From: Bacteroidota bacterium | Lineage (GTDB): Bacteria; Bacteroidota; Bacteroidia; Sphingobacteriales; Sphingobacteriaceae | NCBI GenBank assembly: GCA_013286565.1 | Contig: JABDFM010000020.1 | Location: 1-47,993 of the forward strand | Reading direction: 5' to 3' | DNA length: 47,993 nt | Position numbers and translations under genes: made by a program | Part shown: piece by piece, positions 1 to 8,232 of the stretch | Layout of the letters: every line of letters starts with the position of its first letter | Position numbering within the stretch: position 1 is the first letter of the stretch | The notes under the pieces: model-generated | Told to the model about the DNA's origin: nothing | What the model saw: only the letters and a program-made list of their open reading frames with translations | Databases searched by the model: none

Positions 1-486
1 TTTGATGATCTCGTCCAGCGCGTCCTTTTTATCGAGCTTAATATTGATCTTGATAACCTGCGAATTCATCAACCCGCCCGCGGTTTCCTCGTCATAGCTT
101 AACAGCGCACGGATATTGGTGGCGTCCTCATGGTCAAGGTCGTCTAATATTTCCTCCTGTTCGTCCTCATCGAGTTGCGAGATAATATCGGTCGCATCAT
201 CATAGTCCAGTTCTTCAATGATCTCCGAACGCTTCTCAGGATCAAGGCTGATGAGCAGTTCCCCTGCATCCTGCTCCTCGTGCATTTCTGCAAATACTTC
301 GGATGCAATATCGGCAGGAAGAATATTAATGATTTTTTCCCTTGCTTCGAGCGGGAGTTTTTCAAATAGTATGGCAATCTCTGAGGCGTGATACTCCTTC
401 AGAACACTCTCTAATTCAGCATCATCGCTTTCAAGCGCGGCTTTTACGCGCTCAAGGTCTTCCTTATTGATTTCGAACGATTGCAT
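1..486 (-). CDS. mgtE: Magnesium transporter MgtE, N-terminal part (cut by window edge)
   Basis: The reverse strand reads openly for 162 codons from an ATG at 486 to the window edge. The protein begins MQSFEINKEDLERV and consists of the acidic helical repeats of the MgtE N domain (LPLEAREKIINILP, LDPEKRSEIIEELD, LDEDEQEEILDDLD), followed by YDEETAGGLMNSQVIKI, the usual junction into the first CBS domain. The remaining CBS region and the five-helix membrane pore would lie off the left edge. MgtE is an inner-membrane Mg2+ channel whose cytosolic N and CBS domains sense Mg2+. The many Asp/Glu residues fit the Mg2+-sensing role. The identity comes from family pattern recognition; the membrane part is not visible. 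Confidence 0.9.
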   Translation of the reverse strand, partial: MQSFEINKEDLERVKAALESDDAELESVLKEYHASEIAILFEKLPLEAREKIINILPADIASEVFAEMHEEQDAGELLISLDPEKRSEIIEELDYDDATDIISQLDEDEQEEILDDLDHEDATNIRALLSYDEETAGGLMNSQVIKINIKLDKKDALDEIIK

Positions 487-540
487 ACCCGACTAAAATA
501 CATAAATATGCCGCAATTGATGAGAAAAAATGAATAAAAT

Positions 541-760
541 CGGAATATAAAGGAGGCTCCCATGGAGCCAGCGCGGCATATCTTGTTTTGTCTATAAACA
601 GGAGGCTCCGATGGAGCCAATGTTGTGGCTTATATTTACTATAAACAGGGTGCCCCTATGGAGCAAATAATTGGATTAGCAAAATCGGTTAAGTCGGCTC
701 CAGAGGAGCCACCTGTTTATAGTAAAACACATAGTAAGACAGGCTCCATAGGAGCCTCCC
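541..760. repeat. Cluster of five GGCTCC-NNN-GGAGCC palindromes (REP/BIME-like)
   Basis: Five 15-nt palindromes lie at 555-569, 604-618, 651-665, 696-710 and 742-756, spaced 45-49 nt start to start. Copies 2, 3 and 4 share a flank reading TACTATAAACAGG or close to it. Copies 1-3 face one way and copies 4-5 the other. Copy 3 changes the outer G-C pair to T-A on both sides, which keeps the outer pair intact, and has one further mismatch inside. This 296-nt stretch between mgtE and yigZ has no credible gene. The arrangement resembles REP/BIME elements mobilised by RAYT transposases, but no such transposase is in the window. Confidence 0.85.
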
Positions 761-782
761 AAAACAAAATGATCAATATAAA

Positions 783-1397
783 TTAAATGCTGTAATTGTA
801 CTTTACCTGCACTGAAGATAATTTTTGCAACTTAGCAAGGGTTTGGTTAACCTGCATTTTACGGATAGATATCTTTATGGCACAATTGTTATCAAACTGT
901 TGCTCTATAATGTCCAGGTTATCTTCTTTTATTATCCGCATTACCTCGTTCATTTGCAGGTAATCAAATGAGATGGTATAAACATCATTTACCGTTTTTT
1001 CGATGATAACAGCTTCGTTTAGGGCGAGTTCTGTTGCGGAACGATAAGCATTGATGAGGCCGGGCACCCCAAGCAATGTGCCTCCGAAATACCGCACGAC
1101 TACTACCGCGATGTTGGTGAGGTTGCGTGATAATAAAGTGTTCAATATTGGTCGGCCTGCTGTACCAGATGGTTCTCCATCGTCATTGATGCGGAAAACC
1201 GAACGATCTGTACTCCATCGCATGGCCCAGCAATGGTGGTTAGCTTTAGGGTTTTCTTTTTTGAGATTGGCGATAATATTCTTAATATCCTGGTCTGAAT
1301 TAATGGGATAAGCATAAGCCAAAAACTTACTGCCGCGATCGCGGAATATGCCTTCACTTGGCTTATCAATAGTTAAATAAGTATCGTCAAAAAGCAT
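783..1397 (-). CDS. YigZ/IMPACT family protein
   Basis: A 204-aa protein of the UPF0029/IMPACT family, cytosolic proteins of two ferredoxin-like domains. In eukaryotes IMPACT acts on translational control through Gcn2; the bacterial role is poorly defined. The family signatures are clear: SKFLAYAYPI near residue 24, HHCWAMRW, NDDGEPSGTAGRPIL, and VVVRYFGGTLLGVPGLINAY in the middle. The C-terminal half matches the shorter DUF1949-type domain. It is the last gene of an operon with ribD and an EamA transporter: its ATG at 1397 overlaps the TGA of the transporter by one base (TGATG), so translational coupling is likely. Length is normal for the family. Confidence 0.9.
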   Translation of the reverse strand: MLFDDTYLTIDKPSEGIFRDRGSKFLAYAYPINSDQDIKNIIANLKKENPKANHHCWAMRWSTDRSVFRINDDGEPSGTAGRPILNTLLSRNLTNIAVVVVRYFGGTLLGVPGLINAYRSATELALNEAVIIEKTVNDVYTISFDYLQMNEVMRIIKEDNLDIIEQQFDNNCAIKISIRKMQVNQTLAKLQKLSSVQVKYNYSI

Positions 1398-2287
1398 CAG
1401 AAAATGGCAGCGCCTATATGTTGGAAAAATTCGGGATAATGGATAACTATCACGGCAATAATGGCTAATATAATACCTGCCAGGTTAAGCCGGCTCAGTT
1501 TCTCTCTGAACACCAGCAGACCCACCAGGGCACCAAATACGATCACCCCGATATCCATTGTTGAAAAAACGATTGATGGATTATTTGCCAACGATCTAAG
1601 GGCCTTTAAATAGAATAATATGTTGCCGAAATTAGCAACGCCTAATACCCACCCTATTAAAATATGAGGCCATGAAAACTTGGTTTTTTTGGTGTAGATC
1701 AGATAGATGAGCCCGATGAGTGAAACTATAAATGCCAGCACAAAAACTATAAAAAGCGATGTGGTAAAAGGCACGGTAGTAACTTTGGAGACCTGTTTTA
1801 ATAACACGTCAATAACCCCCATGCCGATCAATATAACCACCAGGTAAAACCAGGAGTTCGTTGACCGCCTTCTTACAGCACGTTTTTGTTTCCAGGGGAT
1901 CAAACAAATGATCGCGACAAAACCGATAGCTATGCCGGTTATTTTGACCGAATTAGGTTTCTCGCCAAAGATCAAAAAGGCAGCCAATAGCGGGATAAAC
2001 AGGGATAAGCGCTGGGCAACATCCGTACGTACAATACCTGCCAATCGTACGGATGTGGCTATCACAATAAATAGCAAAGGCAACAACACACCAAGGGATA
2101 AGTAAGCAGCAACCGGCGCACCTTGCAAATGAATCAGGTGCGGCCTGAAGAATATCCAGGTAAGCACAATGGCTATCGAATAGTTCCAGGTGATGGCCTG
2201 GTAAACATCTACCTGGTACCGTTTGGCCAGTTTGAGCAGTACCGATACGATAACGCTGCAGCAAATACTTAAGAAAACGTAAAACAT
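1397..2287 (-). CDS. EamA/DMT-family inner-membrane transporter
   Basis: A 296-aa, strongly hydrophobic protein with about ten predicted membrane helices in two halves, the usual DMT/EamA layout. The end of the second half (FSTMDIGVIVFGALVGLLVF, then REKLSRLNLAGIILAIIAV) is the typical EamA closing pattern. Substrate cannot be read from sequence; the family includes exporters of amino acids and metabolites as well as RibN-type riboflavin transporters. The gene lies between ribD and yigZ and overlaps both by one base (TAATG with ribD, TGATG with yigZ). Position beside ribD allows, but does not prove, a flavin-related substrate. Confidence 0.85.
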   Translation of the reverse strand: MFYVFLSICCSVIVSVLLKLAKRYQVDVYQAITWNYSIAIVLTWIFFRPHLIHLQGAPVAAYLSLGVLLPLLFIVIATSVRLAGIVRTDVAQRLSLFIPLLAAFLIFGEKPNSVKITGIAIGFVAIICLIPWKQKRAVRRRSTNSWFYLVVILIGMGVIDVLLKQVSKVTTVPFTTSLFIVFVLAFIVSLIGLIYLIYTKKTKFSWPHILIGWVLGVANFGNILFYLKALRSLANNPSIVFSTMDIGVIVFGALVGLLVFREKLSRLNLAGIILAIIAVIVIHYPEFFQHIGAAIF

Positions 2288-3342
2288 TAGGCTATCGGCT
2301 TATTATATAAAATGTGTAAAAGGTCGTTTCCTGATAAAAGTTCCTCAATTGTACTTCCCGTAACGCAAGGCGCTTTTATCCCTTGCCCTAAAATGGCGTT
2401 TCCTGTGAATATCCTTGCCTCATCCCACAGCCCTGCTTCAATAAAAGTATTCAGCGTATGTGCCCCTCCCTCTATGATGACCGACTGTATATCCTGCAAA
2501 TAAAGCTGAAATAAAATGTATTGCGGTACAAAGCGGTCAAAGTCTTCCAATGCAATATACTTAATTTTTCCTTCAATATCGGTTTTGATCTCGTTAAAGA
2601 TCAATGTTTCAACACTTTGATTATAAATATGCAGTTGATGGCTCAGTTCCAGTTTACGGTCAATCACCACCCTTTTGGGTGATCTGCCATTACCATAACG
2701 CACATTTAATTGAGGATTATCAATTGCCGCGGTGTTTTTTCCAATCAATACGGCGTCTTCTTCACCACGCCACTGATGCACTAAACGGCGCGATTCCTCC
2801 CCGGTTATCCAATACTGGCTTTTATCTGCCGGGGCGAAAAACCCATCACTGGTTTGCGCCCATTTCAGGATGATGTATGGCCTTTGTTTTTGTACACGCG
2901 TGAAAAATCGCCTGTTCAGCCATTTACATTCTTCCTCTAACACGCCGCTGATGACCTCAATTCCTGCTGCCTCTAACTTTTCGATCCCTTTGCCATTTAC
3001 CTGGTCAAAAGGATCACGACAGCCTACAACTACCTTCGGGATTTGATGCTTAATGACCAGATCGGCACAGGGAGGTGTTTTCCCGTAGTGCGCACAAGGC
3101 TCTAAGGATACGTATATGGTGGAAGCTTTTAATAGTTCCGATGCATTCTCAAATCGATCCAAAACCTGGTTTATGGCATTCACCTCGGCATGAGCCTGGC
3201 CATACTGCTCGTGATAGCCTTCGCCTATAACCAACCCCTCATGCACAATAACCGCACCTACCATTGGGTTTGGGCTGACGCTCCCAATTCCAAGTTGGGC
3301 GAGTTCCAGGCAGCGTCGCATGTATTTTTCAGGTAGGGTCAT
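2287..3342 (-). CDS. ribD: Bifunctional riboflavin deaminase/reductase RibD
   Basis: A 351-aa cytosolic enzyme of riboflavin synthesis that deaminates the diaminopyrimidine product of GTP cyclohydrolase II and then reduces its ribose. The N-terminal deaminase domain (about residues 1-145) has the zinc ligands H51 (in HAEVNAI), C83 (in EPCAHYG) and C92 (in TPPC), with E53 as proton shuttle. The C-terminal RibD_C reductase domain follows, beginning RPYIILKWAQTSDGF and including VIIEGGAHTLNTFIEAG. Length is normal. It heads the ribD-EamA-yigZ operon. A TATATTTG box (3347-3354, minus strand) lies only four bases before the ATG. No FMN riboswitch-like leader is present; the gap to prmC is about 80 nt. 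Confidence 0.96.
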   Translation of the reverse strand: MTLPEKYMRRCLELAQLGIGSVSPNPMVGAVIVHEGLVIGEGYHEQYGQAHAEVNAINQVLDRFENASELLKASTIYVSLEPCAHYGKTPPCADLVIKHQIPKVVVGCRDPFDQVNGKGIEKLEAAGIEVISGVLEEECKWLNRRFFTRVQKQRPYIILKWAQTSDGFFAPADKSQYWITGEESRRLVHQWRGEEDAVLIGKNTAAIDNPQLNVRYGNGRSPKRVVIDRKLELSHQLHIYNQSVETLIFNEIKTDIEGKIKYIALEDFDRFVPQYILFQLYLQDIQSVIIEGGAHTLNTFIEAGLWDEARIFTGNAILGQGIKAPCVTGSTIEELLSGNDLLHILYNKPIA

Positions 3343-3346
3343 GGTA

Positions 3347-3354
3347 CAAATATA
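3347..3354 (-). promoter_or_regulatory. Probable Bacteroidota -7 box of ribD operon
   Basis: Read on the minus strand the sequence is TATATTTG, an exact match to the TAnnTTTG -7 consensus described in Bacteroides. It ends four bases before the ribD ATG, implying a near-leaderless transcript. No convincing TTTG -33 element is seen at the expected spacing, so the call rests on the -7 box and its position. Confidence 0.4.
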
Positions 3355-3360
3355 GTTGTT

Positions 3361-3391
3361 TAGAGATTAGAGGTTAGTAATTAGAGATTAG
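3361..3391. repeat. Short direct repeat, TAGAGATTAG units
   Basis: The divergent gap between ribD and prmC contains TAGAGATTAG at the left, a GGTTAG remnant and a second TTAGAGATTAG within 31 nt. It looks like a word-like AT-rich intergenic repeat rather than a regulator site. Confidence 0.5.
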
Positions 3392-3423
3392 TTGCCTGAA
3401 TTAGAATTTTGTTTCTTTGCGGA

Positions 3424-4290
3424 ATGAAAACGGTTAAGGATGTTTCGGCAGCGTTTCGGGAGCAATTATCGGCATTGTACGATACCAATGAGATCGATTC
3501 GCTTTGCATGATCGCCTTAACCGATGTTACAGGCGCATCATCGGCAAAGATCAAAGCTTTCCCTGAACTGGAAATAGCTGAAGAACAAGCAAAAATAATA
3601 GGCAATATATTAGCCCGACTAAAAACAGGCGAACCTATCCAGTACATTTTAGGGCATACCGAATTTTATGGGCTGCCATTTAAAGTTAATCCTTCGATAT
3701 TAATTCCGAGGCCAGAAACTGAGGAATTAGTTGAATGGGCTATTTCTTCTGTTGGAAGTGGGAATTTGGTGGTTAGTAATATCCTGGATATTGGCACAGG
3801 CAGCGGATGTATCGCGATCAGCCTTAAAAAAAACCTTGTTAATGCGCAAGTTTCCGCAATTGATATTTCAACCGAAGCCTTAAACACAGCAAAAGAAAAT
3901 GCGGAGCTAAATGGTGTTGATATAAATTTTATCCATGCAGATATTTTGAAGTTTAAATCCGAAATCGAAAATCCGAAATTCGAAATCATAATAAGTAACC
4001 CCCCTTACGTTACGTTGGAAGACAAAAAACAGATGCACTCCAATGTAACGGATTTCGAGCCGCATGGTGCACTGTTTGTACCCCAAAATGATCCATTAAT
4101 ATTCTATAAAGCCATTGCCGATTTTGCTATTAAATATCTTAAAAAAGGTGGCCTGTTATTCTTCGAGATCAATGAAAGCTATGGTGAACAATTAGTTAAG
4201 TTATTAACTAATAAATTATTTATAAACATAGAGTTAAGAAAAGATATGAGTGGTAGAGACCGAATGATAAAAGCCGTTTTTGGTAGTTAA
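3424..4290 (+). CDS. prmC: Peptide chain release factor N5-glutamine methyltransferase PrmC
   Basis: A 288-aa cytosolic SAM-dependent enzyme that methylates the glutamine of the GGQ motif in release factors. The SAM-binding motif ILDIGTGSGCIAISL and the substrate-glutamine motif NPPY (in IIISNPPYVTLEDKK) are both present, and the N-terminal helical domain ends in the typical IQYILGHTEFYGLPF. The frame also opens from a TTG at 3409, but the ATG at 3424 gives the expected N-terminus (MKTVKDVSAAF) and is preferred. The gene converges with xerD; the 35-nt gap holds two copies of ACTGCCAACTA. Confidence 0.95.
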   Translation: MKTVKDVSAAFREQLSALYDTNEIDSLCMIALTDVTGASSAKIKAFPELEIAEEQAKIIGNILARLKTGEPIQYILGHTEFYGLPFKVNPSILIPRPETEELVEWAISSVGSGNLVVSNILDIGTGSGCIAISLKKNLVNAQVSAIDISTEALNTAKENAELNGVDINFIHADILKFKSEIENPKFEIIISNPPYVTLEDKKQMHSNVTDFEPHGALFVPQNDPLIFYKAIADFAIKYLKKGGLLFFEINESYGEQLVKLLTNKLFINIELRKDMSGRDRMIKAVFGS

Positions 4291-4295
4291 AATCA

Positions 4296-4328
4296 CACTG
4301 CCAACTACCCACTCAAAACTGCCAACTA
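4296..4328. repeat. Direct repeat of ACTGCCAACTA between prmC and xerD
   Basis: Two ACTGCCAACTA words occur in the short convergent gap after prmC. The words resemble those of the CTGC-rich palindrome before argS (38708-38753), suggesting one dispersed repeat type. No clear terminator stem was found here. Confidence 0.5.
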
Positions 4329-5225
4329 ATTACGGGGGTGATAAGAAATAATCGTTTCCTTCAAATACTCTCTGTCCAAATGCGTGTAGATCTCGGTAGT
4401 AGTAATACTCTCATGCCCCAGCATTTCCTGTACGGCACGCAGATCGGCGCCGCCCTCCACCAAATGTGTTGCGAATGAGTGGCGTAACGTGTGCGGACTG
4501 ATGGATTTTTTTATCCCGGCCAATTCCGCCAGTTGTTTGATCAGCATAAAAATATATACCCGGCTTAATCTTGATCCCCTGCGGTTCAGGAAAACCAGGT
4601 CCTCCTCACCTCTTTTGATGGGCACATGCACCCTTACATCTTCGATCCATATTTTTAAAGCCTTAATAGCTTCACCGCCCATAGGTACCAGTCGCTCTTT
4701 GCTGCCCTTGCCAACTACTTTAATAAATTCGATATCCAGGTAAAGATTAGATAGTTTAAGCTCCGTAAGTTCAGAAACACGCAGGCCGCAACTATAGAGC
4801 ACTTCGATAATGGCTTTATTCCTCGCACCATCTGGCCTCGAAAGATCTATCGCGCTGATGAGCCGATTAACATCATCGCAACTTAGCGTATCCGGCAGTT
4901 TTCTTTGTTTTTTGGGCGACTCGAGCAATTCGGCGGGGTCATTCTTGATGATATCCTCAACCAGCAAGTATTTATAAAAGGATTTAATGCCCGATAATAT
5001 CCGGGCCTGCGAAGATGCGATCATGCCCAGTTCATTCACCCAGGCAATAAAAAGCCGCAGATCAGTCAGCGAAACAACCTCAGGGTTTAATTTGGTGGTC
5101 TGGGTATCAGCATATTGCTGCAGTTTGTCAATATCCCTGCTGTAAGCCTCAATAGAGTTATCCGAAAGCCCTTTTTCCAGCTTAAGATAAGCCTGAAATC
5201 CTTTTATCGCCGATCTCCAGTCCAA
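4326..5225 (-). CDS. xerD: Site-specific tyrosine recombinase XerD-type
   Basis: A 299-aa tyrosine recombinase that resolves chromosome dimers at dif with its XerC partner. The N-terminal SAM-like core-binding domain covers about residues 1-90. The catalytic domain has the complete set: R149 (CGLRVSEL), K173 (VGKGSKERLVP), H245 and R248 (HTLRHSF), H271 (GHESI) and nucleophile Y280 (IYTH). The length and the absence of flanking attachment sites or phage genes argue for the housekeeping recombinase rather than an integrase. XerC versus XerD cannot be settled with full certainty by eye; the sequence looks more XerD-like. Confidence 0.9.
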   Translation of the reverse strand: MDWRSAIKGFQAYLKLEKGLSDNSIEAYSRDIDKLQQYADTQTTKLNPEVVSLTDLRLFIAWVNELGMIASSQARILSGIKSFYKYLLVEDIIKNDPAELLESPKKQRKLPDTLSCDDVNRLISAIDLSRPDGARNKAIIEVLYSCGLRVSELTELKLSNLYLDIEFIKVVGKGSKERLVPMGGEAIKALKIWIEDVRVHVPIKRGEEDLVFLNRRGSRLSRVYIFMLIKQLAELAGIKKSISPHTLRHSFATHLVEGGADLRAVQEMLGHESITTTEIYTHLDREYLKETIISYHPRN

Positions 5226-5243
5226 TTTATTTAATTTAAAAAC

Positions 5244-5322
5244 ACGAATTACACGAATTTGAACGAATTATGCGAGTTGCTGGAACGAATTCGTGCAATT
5301 CGAAATCATTCGTGCAATTCGT
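5244..5322. repeat. Imperfect palindrome of ACGAATT-type words
   Basis: Left arm 5244-5269 and right arm 5297-5322 pair over about 26 nt with several mismatches; both are built from the word CGAATT or AATTCG with small spacers. An EcoRI-like GAATTC lies between them. The element fills the divergent gap between the xerD and aroQ starts. It is probably a dispersed intergenic repeat; it could also affect both promoters. Confidence 0.6.
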
Positions 5323-5341
5323 ATGAATTCATTTTTATAGT

Positions 5342-5349
5342 TAAGTTTG
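5342..5349 (+). promoter_or_regulatory. Probable -7 box of aroQ
   Basis: TAAGTTTG matches the TAnnTTTG -7 consensus exactly and ends five bases before the aroQ ATG at 5355. This supports the ATG at 5355 over upstream starts. No clear -33 element was found. Confidence 0.45.
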
Positions 5350-5354
5350 GGCTA

Positions 5355-5768
5355 ATGAATATACAAATTATCAACGGCCCTAATTTAAACCTGCTTGGCG
5401 TTCGGGAGAAATCAATTTACGGTGAAACTAACTTTGACTCCTACCTGGATGAGCTTCGCAAGCGTTATGCAAACATCACCATAAATTACTACCAAAGTAA
5501 TGTGGAGGGCGAAATTATTAACAAACTGCACGAAGTCGGCTTTAGCTGCGATGGTATTGTTTTAAATGCTGGCGCCTATACACATACTTCAGTTGCCATT
5601 GGTGACGCCATTGCAGGCATTAAAACACCTGTTATAGAGGTGCATATATCCAATGTTTATAAACGGGAGGAGTTCAGGCACAAATCATTGCTTGCTGCTA
5701 ATTGCAAGGGTGTGATCGCAGGTTTTGGCCTTGATTCATATCGTTTAGCTATTGAAAGCCTTTTATAA
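5355..5768 (+). CDS. aroQ: Type II 3-dehydroquinate dehydratase
   Basis: A 137-aa enzyme of the shikimate pathway that dehydrates 3-dehydroquinate to 3-dehydroshikimate; the family forms dodecamers in the cytosol. It starts with the signature IQIINGPNLNLLGVRE, has the catalytic tyrosine in SIYG, NAGAYTHTS with the active-site histidine, and EVHISN. An in-frame TTG at 5259 would add 32 residues encoded by an intergenic palindrome, so the ATG at 5355 is chosen. A TAAGTTTG box lies just before it. The mechanosensitive channel gene follows after 52 nt on the same strand and may be cotranscribed. Confidence 0.95.
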   Translation: MNIQIINGPNLNLLGVREKSIYGETNFDSYLDELRKRYANITINYYQSNVEGEIINKLHEVGFSCDGIVLNAGAYTHTSVAIGDAIAGIKTPVIEVHISNVYKREEFRHKSLLAANCKGVIAGFGLDSYRLAIESLL

Positions 5769-5820
5769 AGACTTTATATTTAGATATTATTTATTGTTGA
5801 AATTGATAAGCATTAACCCC

Positions 5821-8220
5821 ATGAACAAACTATTAAAAGTAACCATATTCAGTTTATTATTTCTTGTTACTTTTTCTGCTACCAACAGTTTTGCTCAAAA
5901 CAAAAAGAAAAAAGTTAAGTCAGTAAGAGAAACCGAGCGGAAATTAAAACATTCCCGCGATTCATTACTGCAAGCGCTTAGCGGAACCGATACCTCAATA
6001 AATAGCCGACTACAAAGGATAGAACAATACATTACCTCCTTTACCCAGATGACTAATACACTGGCTGAAGGATTGGATACAACAGACGTAAGCCAACAAT
6101 TATCACAGGCAATAAAAAGACTGGCAAAAGTACAAGCACTTGCTAACACTAAAAAATCAAGCACTTTACGCTATTTGTTTGTGCTAAGGGACAATCTTGA
6201 CCACATACAGGACAAGTTGGACGATTGGCAGGCAAGCCTTGATGATATCAATGCCAAGCTGATCCAGAACCAAACTGATATTCTTAAGTTCCCAAGCGAT
6301 TCATCAATAAAAAAAGCCCCCACCGACAGCGCATTAAAAAGCACTTTTTTGATCCAACTGAAAAAGCTTAAGGCGGTATGGCATAAAACAGATTCAACCA
6401 ATAGAAGCGCACTGTTAAAAGTAAATATTTTACAAAATAAAGTAGGGATAGCCTACACCAATATACTTGATGGGACCGACCAGATAGATTCAAAAATAAA
6501 AAAGTTTGCTGACAGGGCTATTTCGGGCGAATTTGGGTATATATGGGATATAAACCCATCATATAATGACCTTGATTCGGCTTTAAACGGTACCATCACG
6601 CTTAATAATACACAGGTGTATTATTTTATAAAAAGCGAGAGCACCACGTTACTTTTTGGGGTACTACTTCTTATCCTGGTTGGCGGTTGGATATTCTATG
6701 TTAAGATCATAACATTGCACGCAAATGAACATCCTGATACTATCCTGGACCGTCCAAATTTTATCTATAAAAGGCCACTGGTGGCCTCGTTGCTGATCGT
6801 TACGGCAATTATACCTTACTTTTATAACCACCCGCCAGTGGCCTTTCTGGAAGCTTTTTTTATAGTTTCGATCTTACTTACCCTTATCCTGGTACGAAGT
6901 CTGCCGAGGTCGTTATTTAATTTTCTGCTGCAATTATTGGCAGTAACCATTATATATAGCCTGAGTAACCTCGTAATACAGATCACTAATTTAGATAGGT
7001 TTGTTATTTTATTTTTAAGTATAGCATCTATTGCCATTGCGCTTCTATACAATAAAAGAGTTAAAAAGGAGCCCGAAGGCCATTTGCCCCATACCGGTTT
7101 GGTTATAAAAATATTTATTGCTATGCAGGTGTTGTCTCTTGTATTAGATATCATAGGCAGGTTTAGTTTAGCTAAAATAGTGGGTGTAACAGCTGTATTT
7201 AATTTATGGTTGCTGATCATCCTTTATTTTATTGTCCATATCATTATCCAGGCCCTGTTTCTGCAATTTCATAGCAAAAGGGACGAGAACAGCGTGGTAA
7301 GCTGGATAGATTATAGCATTTTGCAGCAAAAGTTCATGAGCGTGCTAAATATCTTTGCAGGTTTGTTATGGCTATATTTCCTGCTTCAGAATTTAAACAT
7401 TGATGATTGGGTACATGATTACCTGGAAGGTGTTTTAACGCAACCGAGAGCCATTGGCGGTTCTTCATTTACTTTTGGCGGCTTTGTGATATTTATTATA
7501 GTTATCTGGCTGTCAACACTTACATCAAGGATCATTAGTTATTTTTATGATGTTTCCGCACAGCATGTAAATGATCTTTCTGTATTAAAAAAGAAGAATC
7601 GCGCATCCACGCTTCTGATCAGGATCGGGGTGTTTACAATTGGTTTTCTGTTGGCCGTGGCGGCGTCAGGTTTTCCGTTGGATAAGCTAACCATCGTATT
7701 CAGTGCGTTTGGTGTCGGTATCGGTTTTGGTTTACAAAATATTACCAATAACCTGGTATCGGGTATGATACTGGCATTTGAAAAACCTATACAGATAGGC
7801 GATATTATTGAGGTAGATGGCAAAGCGGGCACTGTTAAGGAGATAGGGATAAGATCAAGCAAACTGGCTACCAGCGAAGGTTCCGAAGTGATCATACCCA
7901 ATGCCGACTTGATATCACACCACGTAGAAAACTGGACCTTAAACAACAGCAATCGTCGGGTACAAGTAATGATTAGCGCGGCCTATGGTTCTGATATTGA
8001 AAAAGTTAGAGATCTGCTTACTGATATGTTGAGTAAGCGGGATGATATTATGACCAGCCCTGAACCTTCTGTTTTTGTGAATGACATTACAGATAAGACT
8101 GTTAATTTCAGGATACTCTTCTGGGCGGCCGATCTGTCAACCTCAAATACACTAAGAAGCCGCGTTTTATCAGATATTTACGATCTTTTTAAAAAGGAAG
8201 GTATTATGACCACCACCTAA
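5821..8220 (+). CDS. Large MscK-like mechanosensitive ion channel
   Basis: A 799-aa inner-membrane protein of the MscS superfamily that should open under membrane tension to release solutes. The ATG at 5821 gives a Sec signal peptide ending SFAQ near residue 25; an upstream TTG at 5752 overlaps aroQ and would spoil the signal. Residues 25-270 form a helical, partly coiled-coil periplasmic domain. About eleven hydrophobic helices follow, the number known for E. coli MscK. The pore helix motif GVGIGFGLQNITNN is at about 631-644, then the MscS beta domain (KPIQIGDIIEVDGKAGTVKE, SEVIIPNADLISH) and the alpha/beta C-terminal domain. It ends 12 nt before the convergent glycosyltransferase gene. Confidence 0.92.
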   Translation: MNKLLKVTIFSLLFLVTFSATNSFAQNKKKKVKSVRETERKLKHSRDSLLQALSGTDTSINSRLQRIEQYITSFTQMTNTLAEGLDTTDVSQQLSQAIKRLAKVQALANTKKSSTLRYLFVLRDNLDHIQDKLDDWQASLDDINAKLIQNQTDILKFPSDSSIKKAPTDSALKSTFLIQLKKLKAVWHKTDSTNRSALLKVNILQNKVGIAYTNILDGTDQIDSKIKKFADRAISGEFGYIWDINPSYNDLDSALNGTITLNNTQVYYFIKSESTTLLFGVLLLILVGGWIFYVKIITLHANEHPDTILDRPNFIYKRPLVASLLIVTAIIPYFYNHPPVAFLEAFFIVSILLTLILVRSLPRSLFNFLLQLLAVTIIYSLSNLVIQITNLDRFVILFLSIASIAIALLYNKRVKKEPEGHLPHTGLVIKIFIAMQVLSLVLDIIGRFSLAKIVGVTAVFNLWLLIILYFIVHIIIQALFLQFHSKRDENSVVSWIDYSILQQKFMSVLNIFAGLLWLYFLLQNLNIDDWVHDYLEGVLTQPRAIGGSSFTFGGFVIFIIVIWLSTLTSRIISYFYDVSAQHVNDLSVLKKKNRASTLLIRIGVFTIGFLLAVAASGFPLDKLTIVFSAFGVGIGFGLQNITNNLVSGMILAFEKPIQIGDIIEVDGKAGTVKEIGIRSSKLATSEGSEVIIPNADLISHHVENWTLNNSNRRVQVMISAAYGSDIEKVRDLLTDMLSKRDDIMTSPEPSVFVNDITDKTVNFRILFWAADLSTSNTLRSRVLSDIYDLFKKEGIMTTT

Positions 8221-8232
8221 TTGATCGGGATT

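Noticed and set aside
144..377. 77-aa basic open frame on the minus strand
   Set aside because: It is in another frame of mgtE, whose N domain is clearly readable across the whole segment.
541..760. CRISPR array, because short repeats are spaced about 47 nt apart
   Set aside because: Repeats are only 15 nt, palindromic, occur in both orientations and share flanks; no cas genes are present.
3343..3423. FMN riboswitch before ribD
   Set aside because: The gap is only about 80 nt, has simple AT-rich repeats and a -7 box four bases from the ATG; no RFN-like conserved elements were seen.
4326..5225. Phage or island integrase
   Set aside because: Length and motifs fit housekeeping XerD; no attachment sites, tRNA or phage genes lie nearby.
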